From Thermoflavimicrobium daqui (GTDB taxonomy: Bacteria > Bacillota > Bacilli > Thermoactinomycetales > Thermoactinomycetaceae), in assembly GCF_003313465.1 (NCBI RefSeq), contig NZ_KZ845663.1, positions 543,911 through 607,910 of the forward strand: a stretch of 64,000 nucleotides of DNA, given 5' to 3'. Shown here piece after piece: positions 8,960 through 17,141 of the stretch. How positions within the stretch are numbered: position 1 is the stretch's first letter; each line of letters begins with the position of its first letter. The position numbers and the translations under genes are program-made. The notes under the pieces are model-generated. The model worked only from the letters and a program-made list of their open reading frames with translations, was not told where the DNA came from and made no database searches.

Positions 8960-9172
8960 ATGTATCATATGACTGTTTTTGATCTGGATGGAAAGGTATT
9001 ATATGACGAAGTGCTTCATGCAAATACAGACCAAGAGGCAAAAAAAGTAGGATATGCTTGGTTAAGTGAACATAACCATGAAGATAAGCCTCATCGTATT
9101 TTTCATACAACAGGTCGGCTGGTTTCCTTCAAACCACATTCATTTCAGCTGCATCAAGCAAAAAGCTCATAG
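8960..9172 (+). CDS. Small conserved protein (YhzD-like)
   Basis: A 70-residue soluble protein: MTVFDLDGKVLYDE, an acidic middle, then HRIFHTTGRLVSF. The order of a beta hairpin, an Ala/Lys helix and a His-rich end resembles the Bacillus YhzD family, whose function is unknown. The ATG at 8960 follows TTGGAGGG with good spacing, and a strong terminator follows the stop, so I treat it as real despite its size. Confidence 0.68.
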   Translation: MYHMTVFDLDGKVLYDEVLHANTDQEAKKVGYAWLSEHNHEDKPHRIFHTTGRLVSFKPHSFQLHQAKSS

Positions 9173-9176
9173 ACAA

Positions 9177-9212
9177 AAGACCTTTCCAACATCTATTGCT
9201 TGGAAAGGTCTT
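9177..9212. terminator. 13-bp hairpin between the small gene and hsdS
   Basis: AAGACCTTTCCAA pairs exactly with TTGGAAAGGTCTT around a 10-base loop. It overlaps the 3' end of the converging hsdS gene and probably stops transcription from both sides. Confidence 0.85.
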
Positions 9213-10437
9213 CTCTTTGGAGATGAAATTTTTGCTGCCAATAAAGCAAAACCTTTTCTAGTAAATATAAATACTCTTTCATTTTCTTCTTTTTTAGCTC
9301 CGATTTACAAACAATGCTTGCAAAAGTTTTTTGAAGGGAAAGCGGTGGTAGGATGATAGATAATTGTAGTAGTTTCGATTTCGATATATTTAACATAGAA
9401 CTAGCACTACCACTAGCTAACTGTTGAATTTTAATTCTCATATTTTTTTCATTTAAGAGCTTCCATAAAAAAATAGGATCAAGCTTTTCCGATCGTGGAT
9501 GAATTCGGAGTCGAAACATCGTATCAGGAATTAGTAAATGATCTCGTGTTTCAAAAACATAGGCACACTTTCCTACTAATTCCTTAACATTTTTACGACA
9601 TATAAGTAAGTCGCCAACTTGGACAGTGAGTGTTTCTCTTGCATCGATTTGAGATGGTAGTGTTTTATTTTCTTCTTCTTTATAGAAGCCTTGTGAAATT
9701 GCACTAAGTTTTAATACTCCCCAACCATTCTTAGGAGTTGGTTGATCTATACATACTGGGCTCCATCCCCCAACAATCGACGAAACGCCACTTCCCAACT
9801 CATTCATTTCCCAATTTTTCGTATTCTGGACAGGATCATCAAATAGTCCGTAAAAAATAGACTGTATCCATTCATCCACCATAGCAATCGCTTGCTTTTG
9901 TTTCTGAATTAGTAACTCTAGTTGACCTAATATCTTACTTATTTTCCTTTGTCTTTCTATATCAGGCAATGGAATTAACAAATTCTCTATAAACTCTCTC
10001 TGAATATGCCGAACGGTAGCCCCTTTGCATCGACTTTTTATCAAAGGAGATTGACTCTGTAAGTATCTAGCAATATAATCTGTACAGATTAGGGTATCGT
10101 TTTTGGGTTTCAAAACAGCTAGTGTACTACCAATTACTCCAGATAATCCAGTATAAATATCTCCTGCATTTACCCCATCCCATACCAAAATGATATCCTT
10201 ATGATCTACAGTTACAGCATCTCCAATAACAGATATATACTTCGGCTTAATTCGATTCTTTAAGTCCCTACATTGCAGATAGCGGTACACCTTCGGCTGA
10301 TATTCATCACTTGATGCTAACAGGGAACTCCCTTTTTCTTGTCTATGTAGAATGCCTTCTTGCTCGTAAGCAACCGTCATCTTTTTGCCTTTTTGAATAT
10401 CAAAAATATCTTTAACTTTGATCCACTGAGTCTTCAT
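9193..10437 (-). CDS. hsdS: Type I R-M specificity subunit (HsdS), copy 2
   Basis: A 414-residue DNA-specificity subunit. Two target-recognition domains are visible: about residues 4-170 (KVKDIFDIQKGKK to REFIENLLIPLPDIERQRKI) and about 210-385 (MNELGSGVSSIVGG to SKSKLLQLSIILPPLSLQK), each ending in the conserved PLP..Q coiled-coil region that contacts the methyltransferase. The ATG at 10437 is used because TTGGAGG lies 9 bases upstream; the frame also opens further up inside hsdM. It overlaps the 3' end of hsdM by 26 bases, so the two are translationally coupled. It is the last gene of the five-gene operon. Confidence 0.85.
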   Translation of the reverse strand: MKTQWIKVKDIFDIQKGKKMTVAYEQEGILHRQEKGSSLLASSDEYQPKVYRYLQCRDLKNRIKPKYISVIGDAVTVDHKDIILVWDGVNAGDIYTGLSGVIGSTLAVLKPKNDTLICTDYIARYLQSQSPLIKSRCKGATVRHIQREFIENLLIPLPDIERQRKISKILGQLELLIQKQKQAIAMVDEWIQSIFYGLFDDPVQNTKNWEMNELGSGVSSIVGGWSPVCIDQPTPKNGWGVLKLSAISQGFYKEEENKTLPSQIDARETLTVQVGDLLICRKNVKELVGKCAYVFETRDHLLIPDTMFRLRIHPRSEKLDPIFLWKLLNEKNMRIKIQQLASGSASSMLNISKSKLLQLSIILPPLSLQKTFASIVCKSELKKKKMKEYLYLLEKVLLYWQQKFHLQREDLSKQ

Positions 10438-11932
10438 GCATGAATGCCTCCAACTCATCAATTCCTTCGAAAATCTCTTGCTCCAGTTGTCTAAGCTGTT
10501 TAAGAATGAGTTCAGGACTCTCATATTTAATTTTTGGATAATTGATTTCTTTATACTGATAAATACTTAAGTCATACTGATTTTGGCGAATTTCATCGAT
10601 AGATACAAAAAAAGATTGTGCAGTTCGTTGATTTCCTTTTTCTGCTTCTAAATTTTCGAATCGACTTATAATATCAGGTATATTATTTTGTTCGTGCAAA
10701 TTTTCATCGAGTTTTATCCTCTTATCATCTAATGAAAAACCATCCGCCTTCATTTCATAAAACCAAACATCATTCGTTCCACCTTTGTTTGTCTTCGTAA
10801 AAATGAGCACAGCTGTTGATATACTAGCATATGGTTTAAAAACTCCGGCAGGAAGGGAAATAATCGCTTCAACTTTCTGATGTTCAACTAACTCTTTCCT
10901 TATACGAATATGTGCTTTACTCCTACCAAACAACACTCCTTCCGGAACAATGATAGCACAACGCCCTCCTTGTTTTAATAAACGTAATATCAGTGCCAAA
11001 AATAGTAACTCCGTTTTTAATGGTTTATTCTTGCTCGCTCCAAGTAATTGCACTAAATCAGGTGATACATACTCTTGATCAATCGAACCTTTGAAAGGCG
11101 GATTAGCTAATATTAGTGTGAACTGGTCTTGTTGGGAATAATTTTTAGAAATCGCATCATGATAGAGAATATTCGGACTATGAAATCCATGTAGTATCAT
11201 GTTCATAGTGCTAATACGTAGCATCGTCATATCAATATCTAAACCATAAAACATCGTTTGGTAAAAATGTTTACATAAGTTATTTTTTTCTCTATCTGTA
11301 AAAATTTCTGGATAGTGCTTTCGGATATACTGTGATGTCAATACCAGAAAACCCGCAGTCCCTACAGAGGGATCCATAATTCGATCACTAGGAGCGGGCT
11401 TCATCATTTTAATGATCATTTCAATAATATGACGTGGAGTACGAAATTGACCATTCTGCTTTGCTATTTGTAATTTTGAGAGTAGGTATTCATATAAATC
11501 TCCTAAAAAATCATCATATCTTATAGGTAAATAATCAAATAATTGATCAATCCCCTCTACCACTCGTTTTAAAAGAATAGGAGTCGGAATGAGAAACACC
11601 GCATTTTCCAAATATCTAGTTATATTCGATTCTTTTTGAGTTAACTGTTTAATAAACGGAAAAACATGTTCTTTTACTACTTGATACATAGTATCTGCAG
11701 ACAAATTTTTAAATCGACTCCATCTCAACTGCTGCTTTTCATTAAAAATTGATTGATATATAATTCCTCTCGTTTTCCTATTCTCTTCCTGTTCTCTTTC
11801 TAGATCATCCAGTTTTTTCATAAATAGAAGATATGTCAACTGCTCGATAATGGTAAGGGGATTTGTAATACCCCCTGTCCAAAAATACCTCCATATTTCA
11901 TCTACTTTCCTCTTAATTTCTCCCTTAATCAC
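10412..11932 (-). CDS. hsdM: Type I DNA N6-adenine methyltransferase (HsdM)
   Basis: A 506-residue methyltransferase subunit. The N-terminal helical HsdM domain (about 5-130) includes LTYLLFMKKLDDLE. The catalytic domain carries motif I as DPSVGTAGF (187-195) and motif IV as ANPPF (276-280). With an HsdS subunit this enzyme methylates adenine at a bipartite target. The start is GTG at 11932, preceded by GAGGTGAATATCA. It lies 23 bases after the first specificity gene and overlaps the second. No hsdR gene is seen within the window, so a partner nuclease is either elsewhere or absent. Confidence 0.9.
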   Translation of the reverse strand: MIKGEIKRKVDEIWRYFWTGGITNPLTIIEQLTYLLFMKKLDDLEREQEENRKTRGIIYQSIFNEKQQLRWSRFKNLSADTMYQVVKEHVFPFIKQLTQKESNITRYLENAVFLIPTPILLKRVVEGIDQLFDYLPIRYDDFLGDLYEYLLSKLQIAKQNGQFRTPRHIIEMIIKMMKPAPSDRIMDPSVGTAGFLVLTSQYIRKHYPEIFTDREKNNLCKHFYQTMFYGLDIDMTMLRISTMNMILHGFHSPNILYHDAISKNYSQQDQFTLILANPPFKGSIDQEYVSPDLVQLLGASKNKPLKTELLFLALILRLLKQGGRCAIIVPEGVLFGRSKAHIRIRKELVEHQKVEAIISLPAGVFKPYASISTAVLIFTKTNKGGTNDVWFYEMKADGFSLDDKRIKLDENLHEQNNIPDIISRFENLEAEKGNQRTAQSFFVSIDEIRQNQYDLSIYQYKEINYPKIKYESPELILKQLRQLEQEIFEGIDELEAFMHEDSVDQS

Positions 11933-11955
11933 TGATATTCACCTCAGGAACTTCT

Positions 11956-13296
11956 CTAGATCATATCTTTATGAGACAGGGACACAAAAAAATGCTTGAT
12001 GTTATTGACTACACAGTGATCTTCTTCCCCATTTATTCTTTCATTAATCAAAGCAACAATTTCTTTTTGTATTTTCATCTCTGGGACAGGTATAACCATT
12101 TCCTTTAAATCATTAGCTCGTAATTGGGGTAATGTATCTCCGGTTTTCCATATCGCAAAAGTTTGGTGTACCCATCTTGTTTTAAAGTAGTAGGCCAAAT
12201 ATTCACTAGAAAGTGTGGTTTGGTCAGGTGTAAGAACCCACATATTTGAGTTTGCAATCGATCCATTCCATTCTTTAGTGATAAGAGCTGACCGTCCTAG
12301 TGTTCCTCCTATTCGTAGCACTAGGATATCCCCTGTTTGGAGTACTCTTCCTTTGGAATCATAAACTATATTTTCTGGAACATAAACCGGCTCTTGAGCG
12401 ATTAAATGGATCGTTTCATCCGAAAGATTACTTGGTCTAATATAAGGAATTCCTTTGTTGCTTAAGTCATTTCGTCCAACAGGTACACTCATTCCCACTT
12501 TTACAAGCTCTTTTAAAGGAACTTGTATACACTTCCACTCGACCGATATATCTTCAGCTAAATAGTGAGCCACATCAAGTCGACCGGATAGCTCTTCATA
12601 TGCTAAGACTTTAATCAATGACCTCTTATCCTGTTTCTTTTCTCTAATCAGCAACTTTTGCTCAAATACCTCTTCTACTACAGCTGATAGTGACTTTCTT
12701 TTCTGATAACAAGCTAGGAGTTGTTGATAAAGCTCTTTTGCTTTCTTTTCTTGTAATAGAGAAAGTGATAAAAATGGGAGATTATAATCCTTGATTTGTT
12801 TAAGCTTTAAGCTGGCGATCGTACCGGTTGCCAGTTTTCCTAATTCATTGAGTACTTTTGGATGTCGTAATAAAAAGTAAATTAGTTCGGCACAAAATTC
12901 TTTCGGCCGAAGCACAGCAAACCCACTACTTACAATACAACCATCCAATTGCTCTGGAATAATCGCTACTGCTCCTCTTTCGGGTCTAACCAATGACAAA
13001 ATAATATCATCTTTTCTAGCGAATAAGCGAGCCCTTGCTGGTAGATCGTTTGGATCTACCAGCTTTGTTGACTCAATCATTCCCATATCCACATTAACGG
13101 AGCTTAATTCTACATATTGATATTTGTGACCTTTAAGTAGATCCTTGGAGGGAAGGCTTTCAGTATTGATATCCACTAGATCAGATAGTAATATGGTTCG
13201 ATGCTCGTTTTGTTCTTGATCAAATACTAAAGAACTGACTGTCCAATCATCTTTTTTGAGTATCTGTTCATAAGAAATGATATGAACCAAGTTCAC
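11956..13296 (-). CDS. Type I R-M-like specificity subunit (HsdS-like), copy 1
   Basis: A 446-residue protein with two target-recognition-like halves. The first (about 35-195) runs from TILLSDLVDINTES to LKQIKDYNLPFLS; the second (about 255-420) runs from PLKELVKVGMSVPVG, through DILVLRIGGTLGRSALI, to LKEMVIPVPEMKIQKEIV. A helical linker (about 180-225) joins them. It begins with GTG at 13296, overlapping the stop of the upstream methyltransferase by four bases (GTGA), so the two are coupled. It is only distantly like copy 2, which argues against recent duplication. Confidence 0.82.
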   Translation of the reverse strand: MNLVHIISYEQILKKDDWTVSSLVFDQEQNEHRTILLSDLVDINTESLPSKDLLKGHKYQYVELSSVNVDMGMIESTKLVDPNDLPARARLFARKDDIILSLVRPERGAVAIIPEQLDGCIVSSGFAVLRPKEFCAELIYFLLRHPKVLNELGKLATGTIASLKLKQIKDYNLPFLSLSLLQEKKAKELYQQLLACYQKRKSLSAVVEEVFEQKLLIREKKQDKRSLIKVLAYEELSGRLDVAHYLAEDISVEWKCIQVPLKELVKVGMSVPVGRNDLSNKGIPYIRPSNLSDETIHLIAQEPVYVPENIVYDSKGRVLQTGDILVLRIGGTLGRSALITKEWNGSIANSNMWVLTPDQTTLSSEYLAYYFKTRWVHQTFAIWKTGDTLPQLRANDLKEMVIPVPEMKIQKEIVALINERINGEEDHCVVNNIKHFFVSLSHKDMI

Positions 13297-14726
13297 CCGA
13301 CTTTCTCCCCTTTACGCCACTTTGCAAAAAGATCGACTACTACCGTAAAATCTTCTAAGCTCTTTGGCTCTGCTAAAAAAACTTCTTTTCCTATTTCAGT
13401 ATGATCTAATTTCTTTTTTAGGACAAGTAAGCTTGTTTTTACAGCAGTATAGGGTCGAAGAGTATGAGGAGGTAGACTAAAAATTCCTTCAATGATCGTT
13501 TCTTTTCGTATATAGTCTCTTGTCGTAACTGGATTCTTAAAAAGCAATCCTTCTGTAAGAAGTGTCAAAATCATTCCACCTGGTTTAGCTAGTTGAATGG
13601 CTTGCTCTAAAAGAAGTTCACTTAAGTCAACACGGCGACGCCTTCCATATTCTGTTACTGCAAATTCATTATAATTAAGTGCGTCAGAACGAATTCGCTG
13701 TCCGAGTGGTGGATTAAGCAATATGAGGTCATAATTTTCCGTCGATTTATACTCCAATGAATTCATCTGGTAAATGGTAACTCGATCATAAAGACCCGTG
13801 ACTATAAATAGAATTTGCGCTAACTCTGCTGCTTTGTGGTTTACTTCTATCGCTTCACAGATCGTTGGCTTTATCACTTGTAAACAACGAAAAAGATTAA
13901 ATCCAGAGCCTAACGACAAATCCAACATACGCCCTTGATCAAACACCACTTGAATAGTTTGCTGAAAAAGCTCACTTAAAGCAGGTGTAGTAATCACTTC
14001 ACCAATTTGCATTTTAGGATGTAGAACCTTTTCTACTAACTGAATCAGAACAAATCCTAGATTATAATGGGTTGGAATAATATGCTCCGTCTTCCGAACC
14101 AAGGATTCTATTTCAGTTGAAGTAAACCCTTTTAATGCGAGTAGTAAGTTCTGATCAATTAAATGATACGTATTCATCGTTTCTTCCAGAAGTTGAATAT
14201 AAACTTTAGGTGATTGAATTGATGACCATCCTTCTAAATTTCCCTTTTGTTTTAGATCATGTCGTAAGAGCATATTATATGCTAGTAGTGCTAGTGTATT
14301 TTCGCTATCGAGTACACCACGAAACGTATGATAGCATCGCCAATAAATTCGCTGAATTTGCGTAATATCAGTAATATATTGACTACACGAATAAACTGTA
14401 TTAGGGGGAGAAACAGGTAATAAATTTTGGTCATACCATACTTCTCGTTCTCTCGTAATCAGCAAAGCATAAGGGACATCTAAGCTTCTAGCTGCACCTT
14501 GTAGATAAACTGGAGCATGAACAGGAGGATCTTCATATATATCTACAACAACTTGCGGAATCAAATTTCCCTTTCCATCAATCACATATGCAACAAGATC
14601 AATCGTTTGTTTTTTACCACTTCTTAATACATCTTCTTTAATAATAGGATAACCCAAGCTCCTTAGACGAGAAATAATTTGTCTCTTTCGCTCATCTACT
14701 CCCGACCATTTAACATTCCGATTCAA
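13293..14726 (-). CDS. N6-adenine DNA methyltransferase with N-terminal nuclease-like domain
   Basis: A 477-residue protein. Residues 10-100 have the shape of an HsdR-N/PD-(D/E)xK domain: RQIISRLRSLGYPI, then IDLVAYV (Asp43), then VVVDIYED where ExK is expected (Asp62-Ile-Tyr64). The missing Lys suggests an inactive nuclease fold kept for DNA or protein contact. Residues 220-450 form an N6 methyltransferase with motif I LDLSLGSGF (268-276) and motif IV LNPP (337-340). TTG at 14726 directly follows the stop of the upstream gene, with AAGGAAGTGG 11 bases back. The fusion differs from ordinary HsdM and is paired with its own specificity gene. Confidence 0.8.
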   Translation of the reverse strand: MNRNVKWSGVDERKRQIISRLRSLGYPIIKEDVLRSGKKQTIDLVAYVIDGKGNLIPQVVVDIYEDPPVHAPVYLQGAARSLDVPYALLITREREVWYDQNLLPVSPPNTVYSCSQYITDITQIQRIYWRCYHTFRGVLDSENTLALLAYNMLLRHDLKQKGNLEGWSSIQSPKVYIQLLEETMNTYHLIDQNLLLALKGFTSTEIESLVRKTEHIIPTHYNLGFVLIQLVEKVLHPKMQIGEVITTPALSELFQQTIQVVFDQGRMLDLSLGSGFNLFRCLQVIKPTICEAIEVNHKAAELAQILFIVTGLYDRVTIYQMNSLEYKSTENYDLILLNPPLGQRIRSDALNYNEFAVTEYGRRRRVDLSELLLEQAIQLAKPGGMILTLLTEGLLFKNPVTTRDYIRKETIIEGIFSLPPHTLRPYTAVKTSLLVLKKKLDHTEIGKEVFLAEPKSLEDFTVVVDLFAKWRKGEKVG

Positions 14727-15017
14727 TTAACTAGCCACTTCCTTTTTCCCTTCTTGCTTTGGTTTAAAGGACATTAATTTTTTCAAATATAAGTTCTCTT
14801 TTTCGCTCTCCTTCCCTGATTGATAAGTTGCTTTCGAAATAGGTGTAACTTCTAAGATTCCTCTACATTTTACACCTGGCATTGTAGAAGCAATTAACAT
14901 CACTTCATATATATCTAAATTCGCGTTTGTTTTCAAGTAGCGTGCAACACTTACATCTTTTCTTTTTCCTACGTGACCATATCGACAAACTACTTTCCAA
15001 TATTTCATTTTCAACAT
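14727..15017 (-). CDS. Small basic protein heading the methyltransferase operon
   Basis: A 96-residue basic protein. The N terminus reads KYWKVVCRYGHVGKRKDVSV and is followed by ARYLKTNANLDIYEVM and a Lys-rich tail. A single Cys-His pair (CRYGH) is seen but no complete zinc finger. I do not know the family. The ATG at 15017 is chosen because GGAAGGTG lies just upstream; a longer form would start at 15032. It is the first gene of the operon and abuts the methyltransferase gene, so a role with the modification system (for example a regulator or DNA-binding accessory) is inferred from position only. Confidence 0.6.
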   Translation of the reverse strand: MLKMKYWKVVCRYGHVGKRKDVSVARYLKTNANLDIYEVMLIASTMPGVKCRGILEVTPISKATYQSGKESEKENLYLKKLMSFKPKQEGKKEVAS

Positions 15018-15225
15018 GACCACACCTTCCATTTATTTATTGTAAAAAATATAGGCGTGTTTTATGTGTACTAATCTTACAATATTTCAATCTTATATGT
15101 CAATGACAATATAAATAAATTTCAGAAATATATGAGTATGTTTATCCAATTTACTACTATTGTTATTTTATATCGATCTCCTTATATACTAGAATTATGT
15201 AAAGTAATCTCCTTTAAAAAACAAA

Positions 15226-15246
15226 AAACCGATCATCGTTCGGTTT
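15226..15246. promoter_or_regulatory. Short inverted repeat before the MFS gene
   Basis: AAACCGA and TCGGTTT flank a 7-base loop, 36 bases before the GTG of the MFS gene. It could be an operator or a leader hairpin. The remaining divergent region 15018-15281 is AT-rich and shows no clear promoter. Confidence 0.35.
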
Positions 15247-15281
15247 AAAAAACATGAACCCATTTGTTAAGGGGTGATGGT

Positions 15282-16430
15282 GTGAAAATTAGTATTTATA
15301 TCATGGCAGTTACTTGTTTTATAGTAGGAACTGTAGAATTAGTTATAGGAGGAATACTGAATCTAATTGCAGCAGATTTAGGGGTTTCCATTAGTGAAGC
15401 AGGCAAATTGATCACAGTCTATTCACTTGCTTTTGCTCTGTCAGGTCCTGTGATGCTGACTATGACATTCAGATATGAACGCAAAAAGCTGTACCTTTAC
15501 TCGCTGTTTGTCTTCTTGATTGGGAATTTATTATCTGCATTTAGCCCTAATTATTCTGTTTTAATGTTATCCCGAATTCTACTCGCGTTAAGCAGTTCAT
15601 TATTGATCACATTATCGATTACGATTGTTACAAAGCTAGCGGCGCCTTCGATTTACGGAAGAGCAATTGGAGTTATTTCTATGGGAATTAGCGGTTCACT
15701 CGTTTTGGGTGTTCCTCTTGGGATCATCATTAGTCAAACTTTTGGATGGAGATATATTTTTCTAATCATTTCTCTACTAACTATTATTTCCATCATTAGT
15801 ATATTCTTATTACTACCTAAAATATCATCTGATTCAGTTTTACCTCTAAAGAAGCAGTTAGCCACATTAAAAAACAGTAAAATATTAAGTGCACATTTGA
15901 TTATCATTTTAATCTTAGCAGGTCATCTTACCTTATATGCGTACCTAGCACCTTTTTTACAGGCATCCCTACACCTCAGTAGCGATTGGATTAGCTTATA
16001 CTTTTTCATATTTGGTATTTCAGCCATATTAGGTGGAGGTATAGGTGGTTGGGTCACTGATAAGTGGGGATCATCAAAGACGATTTTCATGATCATTACC
16101 CTGTTTATCATCGCGCTAGCTCTTCTACCCATCACGATATCATCTCTCCCTGTTTTTATCATGAATCTAGTTATATGGAGTTTATTAAGTTGGGCAATTA
16201 CCCCAGCACAACAGATATACTTAATAGAGAGCGCGCCCGAAGGTTCAGATATTCAAATAGGGTTTAATAACTCGGCATGCCATATCGGTATTGCCATCGG
16301 ATCTTATATAGGCGGAGTGGTTATCAAACAATCTTCTGTATTGTTCAATCCTTGGATAGGTGCATTAATATCCCTGCTTTCTTTAGGATGTGCTATCTAT
16401 TCTCATACTAGACCTAATATTCAGAAATAA
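15282..16430 (+). CDS. MFS transporter, DHA1 family
   Basis: A 382-residue transporter with twelve hydrophobic helices. It starts with the DHA1 pattern FIVGTVELVIGGILNLIAAD and has a GVPLGIIISQTFGWRYIF motif C region and WVTDKWGSSKT in the second half. This group includes AraJ- and YbcL-type sugar or drug efflux pumps; the substrate is unknown. GTG at 15282 is preferred because AAGGGGTGAT precedes it; an in-frame TTG at 15264 has no ribosome binding site. It is divergent from the methyltransferase operon. Confidence 0.85.
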   Translation: MKISIYIMAVTCFIVGTVELVIGGILNLIAADLGVSISEAGKLITVYSLAFALSGPVMLTMTFRYERKKLYLYSLFVFLIGNLLSAFSPNYSVLMLSRILLALSSSLLITLSITIVTKLAAPSIYGRAIGVISMGISGSLVLGVPLGIIISQTFGWRYIFLIISLLTIISIISIFLLLPKISSDSVLPLKKQLATLKNSKILSAHLIIILILAGHLTLYAYLAPFLQASLHLSSDWISLYFFIFGISAILGGGIGGWVTDKWGSSKTIFMIITLFIIALALLPITISSLPVFIMNLVIWSLLSWAITPAQQIYLIESAPEGSDIQIGFNNSACHIGIAIGSYIGGVVIKQSSVLFNPWIGALISLLSLGCAIYSHTRPNIQK

Positions 16431-16521
16431 GGCAGATAAATACAAATTAATCCAAAACCTCAATCACTCCTAGAATAGGGCAAATCGTACATTCCCAATA
16501 TTTATAACAAGCTTATTTTAA

Positions 16522-16737
16522 AAGGCTCTTACCATGTGGTTAGCATATCCACTAGAGTAAGAAGCCCTAACTTTCCAAGAAGTCTCCATCTCTTTGTATT
16601 CACGTAGGTGCTAACGTAGTCTATTGAATTAATTTTTTAACATACTTTTCCAAGAAGTCTCCCGCTTCTATAAGCGGTGAGATGAATGACGCGTCAGACG
16701 AGGGAGGGAGTTTTTTTGTCCCTCTCGCAAGTCTGAC
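16522..16737. repeat. Hairpin-rich region resembling IS200/IS605 ends, part 1
   Basis: This stretch has no credible gene but much structure. 16522-16564 can fold with GGCT-CTTAC against GTAAG-AGCC and an inner GTGG/CCAC stem. The 16-base motif TTTCCAAGAAGTCTCC occurs at 16572 and again at 16647. The second copy runs into a hairpin TCTCcCGCTT/AAGCGgtGAGA (16659-16681). Then 16693-16737 pairs GTCAGAC/GTCTGAC and GAGGGA/TCCCTC. The form AAGAAGTCTCCCGCTT-loop-AAGCGGTGAGATGAAT is typical of the right end of IS605-type elements that carry tnpB, but no transposase or tnpB frame is present. Confidence 0.45.
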
Positions 16738-17116
16738 CATTTTTTCGTTTTTCAGAATCGTTTGTTGCCTATTTATTTCACAGCATTAGGTGATAAAATG
16801 GCTGATATCAGACATGTCCTGTCTGCAAGAAGAGAAAAAAGGTCTCTTCTAGAAACTACCGTTGTTCCTGTGGGTATCAAGAACATCGAGACACACATGG
16901 AGCGATTCAGCATCTCGATGTTTCCACGAAACAAACGTATCTACGGATTGCTTAGCGAGAAGTAGTAGATGGTCTGTTCCGACCCTGGTACATCCTTTTT
17001 GTACCTGTTGCTTACTTAGGAATCCAGATGACTTTCCGATCACTTCGATACGTGAGAGCTTCTTGATTCTGATGGTAAGAAACTCCCACTTCTTAGCGTT
17101 AGCGTAAGTGGGAGAG
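16738..17116. mobile_element. Possible IS605-type remnant or structured RNA, part 2
   Basis: About 380 bases between two terminal-type hairpins. The last is CTCCCACTT (17083-17091) paired with AAGTGGGAG (17106-17114) around the loop CTTAGCGTTAGCGT, again a form seen at IS605 right ends. A smaller hairpin GGTACA/TGTACC lies near 16987-17005. Short open frames on both strands (60-80 codons) have no ribosome binding sites and do not look like tnpA or tnpB. A decayed non-autonomous element or a guide-RNA-like relic is the best guess. Confidence 0.4.
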
Positions 17117-17141
17117 GCTCATTAGATTAAATATACGCTAA

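Noticed and set aside
16762-17107. Short open frames on both strands in the hairpin-rich region
   Set aside because: No binding sites, mutually overlapping, no transposase or TnpB motifs; more likely structured non-coding or decayed DNA.
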